A DNA stretch of 64,000 nucleotides from Latrodectus hesperus (taxonomy: Eukaryota > Arthropoda > Arachnida > Araneae > Theridiidae): assembly GCA_037975125.1 (NCBI GenBank), contig JAJQOW010000021.1, positions 1,101,501-1,165,500 of the forward strand, written 5' to 3'. The position numbers were made by a program, and so were the translations under genes. The notes beneath the pieces were generated by a model. The model was not told where the DNA came from. It made no database searches and worked only from the letters and a program-made list of their open reading frames with translations. Of this stretch, positions 59,860-64,000 are shown one piece after another (within the stretch, counting starts at the first letter, position 1; each line of letters opens with the position of its first letter).

Positions 59860-60790
59860 CATTAATCATGCATTGCTTTCGATAAACTGGCAGTCAAGTT
59901 ATAAAAAAACTGCCAGTCCCATAATCTGAGGTCTTAGGCTCAATAATTCTTATATTCGATTCCTTCATTCAAACAGTTGCAGTTAAAGTCAGAATATTCC
60001 ATAGATTCATTCTAAGCCTCCCGTCGTTAGACATAATATATCCGTGGCTCTGTAGAAAAAAAAAATTGATTTCGAAGATCTTAAATGTGAATCAATAACA
60101 TCAAAAAATATATTATTCTAACTTGACATGAAAAAAGGTCCTAAAACAATTTTCTGTCAAATTATTCAAAATCGAATTGTTAGCCTTTTAATGCAATAAA
60201 AAATTGAAACATTTATTAATGGTGCGATTGATATTCAAATGTATTCAAATAAAATAACTGGATTATTTTAAAAGTAACTATATGCAATATTTATTACAGA
60301 TGAAATTTGATAAACTTATTGTAACTGTATACAATTAATGAGGTTAATTTGCCCTTTTTTATTAAAAAATATTAATTTTTTATTCAAATAAATTCAAATA
60401 ATATTGATGCAATAAAATATGTACACTAATTTTATGACGACCACCTAATTTTTTTTTCTACTAACTTTCTTTCACATATGCTTTTAGTTTTATAAAAATG
60501 AGTTATGCAATTATTATTATAGGAGCTTATGATAAAACGTAATTTACTCATGCTAAGTGCTATTTGATACATTCATTAATTTACTAATTTGTGACATATT
60601 TAGTTCAAGAGACTTTAACATATTAAAACCATATGAATAATGGTATTTTACTTAGAGATCTTATTTTTTATTTGATAATTTAGTCGGTATTTCTATATTT
60701 CAGTTATCGCTCTACCTTTCTGTATATTAAATTCAGGACCTAATTTAACCAAAAAGTATAATTTAAATGGATTTCACGGCATTATAGACA
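59860..60790. other. AT-rich intergenic DNA, nothing recognised
   Basis: No supported feature. The missing N-terminal part of the mariner was not found here. Confidence 0.4.
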
Positions 60791-60872
60791 TTAACTCGAG
60801 TTCGAAATCGAACCCACGAACTGTGGAATGGAAGACCAGAGCTATAATCTCTCAGCTGCAACTTCAACCAAT
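60790..60872 (-). mobile_element. tRNA-like SINE head remnant (E-like)
   Basis: The reverse complement reads gaagttgcagctgagagatt, ctctggtcttccattccaca and gttcgtgggttcgatttcga, an E-like head with a clear B box. The body does not follow recognisably. Confidence 0.55.
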
Positions 60873-60879
60873 TGTGTGG

Positions 60880-61335
60880 TTAAAATAATCATTGCCTGCT
60901 ATCATTCATCACCATCGGCTCTGCCTTTCCTTAGTTAAATCATTAATGTAAAAAAGATTAATAGATAAATAATTATATTTCCATATTTTTTATAAAAATG
61001 CAATAAAAAATTGCCACTTTTAATATTTAATATCAAAACCTTTAAAAAGCGTAAATTAAAAAAAAGAAAGTTTTTTCGATAGAAAAAATTCTTTTGAGAT
61101 ACAATTTATCTTACATTTTTTGCACCTGCTGAAATCCAAAACAAATTATCTTCATATAAAACCCGCTATTTCCTTTGCGTATCACATTTCAAAATTAATG
61201 CTTCATCTCCTTGAAATTGCTTCGTGTAAATCAAACACAATTCCTTATAACACTACAGCTGGTAATAGAAACGGGATTCCTTACAAAATAAGGAATTATA
61301 ATAAGGAACAAAAAAAAACCACAAGAATTGACTTT
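60880..61335. other. AT-rich intergenic DNA, nothing recognised
   Basis: A 72-codon open stretch at 61120-61338 has no recognised domain. Confidence 0.35.
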
Positions 61336-61339
61336 TAAG

Positions 61340-61995
61340 ACCAAGCCTCTCTAATTTTCTAATCAGCGTATTCCCATTACCAAGCAGAAAGAATATCCTT
61401 TCAACCCAAGTGTGCCTTACTCTTCCTTTTTCTTGCTGAAAGCTCAAAAAGCCCAGGCGGAAAGTTGATTGGATTATCCACCGAATTCACAAGATCTCCG
61501 CCTAACCAATTGGAGCGAAAGTCATTGGAAACACACCCTTATCCCAAATACTTTGGTGCAACATCTCAATTTATCAGAGAGTTTTTCTTTTCTTTGGAGG
61601 CCTGAGCCATTAATTACAAGCCATATGATTGAACACAATAAGAAATGGGTCATTAAACTGGCCATGGTATTAATAATATTATTAGAGTAATGAAAGAGAA
61701 GATGGTGGCTATAAGAGTGAAAAAAAAATGGGGGGGAGAATGTATTTCGCAGACGATGAGATGATTCGTATCTAGAATTGAATCGTTCATTGAGAAAGAG
61801 ATTACAACAGACAGCCATCGCGAGTTTTTTCCTATGCAGGTGCTTGATTAATCATTTCGAATTTGGCTTTATAGCGTAGGGAAAATTAATTGATGGAATT
61901 AAGCAAACGGTTGTGCAACCTAGAAGGTGGAGGCTTAAGTTTTAAGCTAAATTTTTTTTTTCTCGCGGATTTCAGCCTAATTGAGTTTGAGGCAG
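61340..61995. promoter_or_regulatory. Candidate conserved non-coding or enhancer block
   Basis: About 650 bp of clearly milder composition, free of repeats and with short overlapping open stretches only. It is dense in homeodomain-type cores (ccattaattacaa, tattaataat, gattaatcat, aaaattaattgatgg), a tttatagcg site and an inverted ccaatt/aattgg. That grouping would suit a developmental enhancer. These cores are common in AT-rich DNA, so this is a composition-based guess. Confidence 0.2.
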
Positions 61996-61999
61996 GAAA

Positions 62000-62335
62000 A
62001 TAAGTAACTTCTAAAAGAACTTCAAACATCGATGCTTGTAATGATAATTAAGAGTCGTTATTTATAAAAAAAAATTTTCACAAATGAAGAAAAATATTTT
62101 TCTTTTATATATAGTAGAATTATTTTAATCAATGCTACAAAAACTATTTAGTTAACTGAAAATTAGTTAACTATAAATTTAGTAACGTTCAACAAAATTT
62201 ACTTCAATGGGAAAAAATATTCGAATTTTTTACATTAAACTGACATTGTTTTGTATAAATTGTAAATAGTTTTTAATCTAAAGTAAACAAACTGTTTGGA
62301 TTTTGGAAAGAACAGAGCATTTGAAATAGAATAAC
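62000..62335. other. AT-rich intergenic DNA, nothing recognised
   Basis: No supported feature. Confidence 0.4.
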
Positions 62336-62350
62336 AATTATATATTAAGT

Positions 62351-62683
62351 GCCGACCAACTTGTCTAGTGGTCAGCGTGCCTGACTACGGATAAGGAGGT
62401 CTTTGGTTCAAATCCCGGTTAATTTCTCTCTTCTTCAGGGCTTAAACTGGGCTTCGAATCCCGGTTTGGGTGTGGGTGTACTTTCTCTCTCTATCTATCC
62501 TGTCTTTGTCCTTTCCTTGTAAGAATGAGATGTGAATGGTTGCCTATCCTATAAACGGGTTCCTATGGCATCTGTGTACTGAAGAAGTCGGACTCCACAC
62601 CAAAATAGGGTTCAGTTGAAAAAGTGGAGCAGCGCACCCCATGTTGCCAGCCTAGCTGACACACGACAATGAATGAATGAATG
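62351..62683 (+). mobile_element. SINE family A with two B boxes
   Basis: Head gccgaccaacttgtctagtg, then a first B box ggttcaaatcccgg at about 62405 and, 45 bp later, a second one gcttcgaatcccgg at about 62451. A ttaatttctctcttcttcag spacer and gggcttaaactg lie between them. The A body and tail A follow. The tail is (ATGA)n in place of (AAC)n. A 9-bp target-site duplication, aattatata, lies at 62336-62344 and 62684-62692. Confidence 0.9.
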
Positions 62684-62699
62684 AATTATATAACAAGTA

Positions 62700-63550
62700 T
62701 CTTTATTTATAATAAATATATCAAAAAACAAATAAATATGGCTTGAATAGTTTTTAAAAAAACATAATTTGTTTGTATAACCATAAGCATTTATCTTAAG
62801 TAAAACTTAATATAACATTACAAAATGAAGTTTCATCCATCTTTAAATATTTTTTACTATTTTGTAATTTTCTCGTAAATGAAAATTATTTTTATATAGT
62901 GAAATTTACAAAATATCCTTACATTTTGGATAGATATAACATTATATATTATAATATTAGAGTGGAACTCATTAGAGATTGAAAGAAAAATACAGTCAAA
63001 GTGCTTATATTTTGTAATTAAATTCATTAGTAAATATATTTATTCAGAGCTTTTTGAATGTATTAACTTTAGTTTTTTGCGAATTGTAATTTATTTATAA
63101 AAGTAAGAAATATTATTCATTCAAATTCAAATGCACACAGAAAAAGTTATAAAACAAAGACACAATTTCACATGTTATTTATTTATTAACCTGTATATTT
63201 TCTGTAAAAATAATAAATTAACTACAAAAATATGAATGCGCGCCTTAGAAGTAGTCTGAGATGATTTTATGGTATCACAAATACTCATTTTGGTGAAAAT
63301 TTTTAACAATTACCTCTAACATAAGATTCCCAGTTTCCTAATTTGTGAAACTTGTTTGGAGTGTATTTTGGAGAAGTTTGAACCTATTAATCTATGAAAT
63401 CAATCTAATCTAGGTTAAAACTTTGTATTAACACAAGCTGAATAACTCTTCATAAATCCAAGGTAGGTCATGGAATCAAATGTTAGAGGTAATTCTTAAG
63501 AATATTCGCCAAATTGAGCATTTACGACATGATAAAGTGATCTCAGAATT
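62700..63550. other. AT-rich intergenic DNA, nothing recognised
   Basis: An inverted pair of about 26 bp, aacaattacctctaacataa (63304) with ttagaggtaattcttaa (63482), lies about 180 bp apart, with tcccagtttcc/ggtaggtcatggaatc-type sequence beside it. It may be the trace of an old palindromic element. Nothing else seen. Confidence 0.35.
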
Positions 63551-63553
63551 TTC

Positions 63554-63930
63554 AAGGCCGTGGTGGCCTAGTGGTTAGGTTATCGGCCTTCCATCTGGAA
63601 GGGTAGGGTTCGATTCCCAATACCGCCAAAGACCCACCGAGTACATACGATATACGTGCTCATTAAATCTATGGAATCGAAAGTCCTGTGGTCGGTCGTT
63701 GAGCAGTTACCGTGGGTGCATTGGTCTGGAGAAAATTTACTCCCCCTTTAGATCAATGCCAAAATTGAGGGAGTGTATCCTCTGGTATTGCCATCTATCG
63801 GAGGGTTTAAAAAAGTGCAAAGACGTACATTCACCTTTGTGGTGCTCTGATTAAAACGAAAGACGCTCCCTATTGACTTACATTCGCATAGCGAGCTTGG
63901 TTTGTCCAAGTGTCATAAGTAACAACAACA
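63554..63930 (+). mobile_element. SINE family G with tail C
   Basis: The tRNA-like head aaggccgtggtggcctagtg has A box tggcctagtggtt and B box gggttcgattcccaat. The body contains gacccaccgagtacatacga, cctgtggtcggtcgttgagc, tggtctggagaaaatttact and tcctctggtattgccatcta. Tail C follows (cacctttgtggtgctctgat, gcgagcttggtttgtccaag, gtaacaacaac). It is the fullest G copy here and shows a third distinct head carrying tail C. Confidence 0.92.
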
Positions 63931-63937
63931 CTATAAT

Positions 63938-64000
63938 CGAGATTAGAACCCGGGACAGACAGCTTAGGAGTCAAGAACGCTAACAACTCCGCCATCAGTC
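63938..64000 (-). mobile_element. SINE family B head, truncated, runs off the window
   Basis: The reverse complement reads gactgatggcggagttgtta, gcgttcttgactcctaagct and gtccCgggttctaatctcg, the B head with B box. The B body should lie to the left on this strand, but the G SINE is there instead, so only the head remains. Confidence 0.75.

Overview
This window looks like non-coding chromosomal DNA from an arthropod, most likely a spider. The sequence is very AT-rich and full of long (AT)n tracts. It has no operon structure, no ribosome-binding sites and no dense ORFs. It carries many tRNA-derived SINEs ending in (AAC)n, decayed non-LTR retrotransposons with a C-terminal RNase H and CCHC knuckle, and two kinds of broken mariner transposase. 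The spider assignment rests on my memory of similar retroelement proteins and is an inference. I found no intact gene and no rRNA. All tRNA-like sequences appear to belong to SINEs or their remnants.

Layout. 0-8 kb: a balanced-composition block (250-830), decayed tandem duplications (1018-1575 and 4072-4790), a family H SINE, a family E-like repeat and a 30-bp minisatellite (6811-6970). 7.9-12.7 kb: a family A SINE, then an old array of roughly 75-bp units split by several insertions (8787-10510), then a clean family B SINE with a 15-bp target-site duplication. 12.7-22 kb: AT-rich DNA with (AT)n tracts and a diverged ~445-bp direct duplication. 22-30 kb: LINE remnants with an internal deletion and twin perfect hairpins, a hAT-like terminus, a SINE inside an (AT)n tract, a 360-bp MITE with perfect 20-bp inverted termini, and a D-head/C-tail composite SINE with a 13-bp target-site duplication. 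31-37 kb: a duplicated segment, several A-type SINEs, a broken mariner, a nested H/E insertion with both target-site duplications preserved, and a 5'-truncated LINE with an 11-bp target-site duplication. 38-48 kb: AT-rich DNA, one unexplained 165-codon ORF, and a repeat cluster (25-bp, 204-bp and about 200-bp units). 48-64 kb: more SINEs, the inverted partner of the 9-kb element, an unrecognised decayed reading frame (53299-53676), a 220-bp triplication, a repeat embedded in (AT)n, a second mariner remnant, and a cluster of SINEs at the right edge.

How the parts relate. The most coherent system here is a modular retroposon network. Several different SINE heads (A, D, G) are joined to one shared 3' tail (tail C). 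Tails A and C, and the LINE 3' end, all place a short stem-loop just before (AAC)n. This suggests that one LINE lineage supplied the copying machinery. The second theme is repeated local tandem duplication with units from 25 to about 450 bp at many stages of decay. I see no convincing novel gene system.
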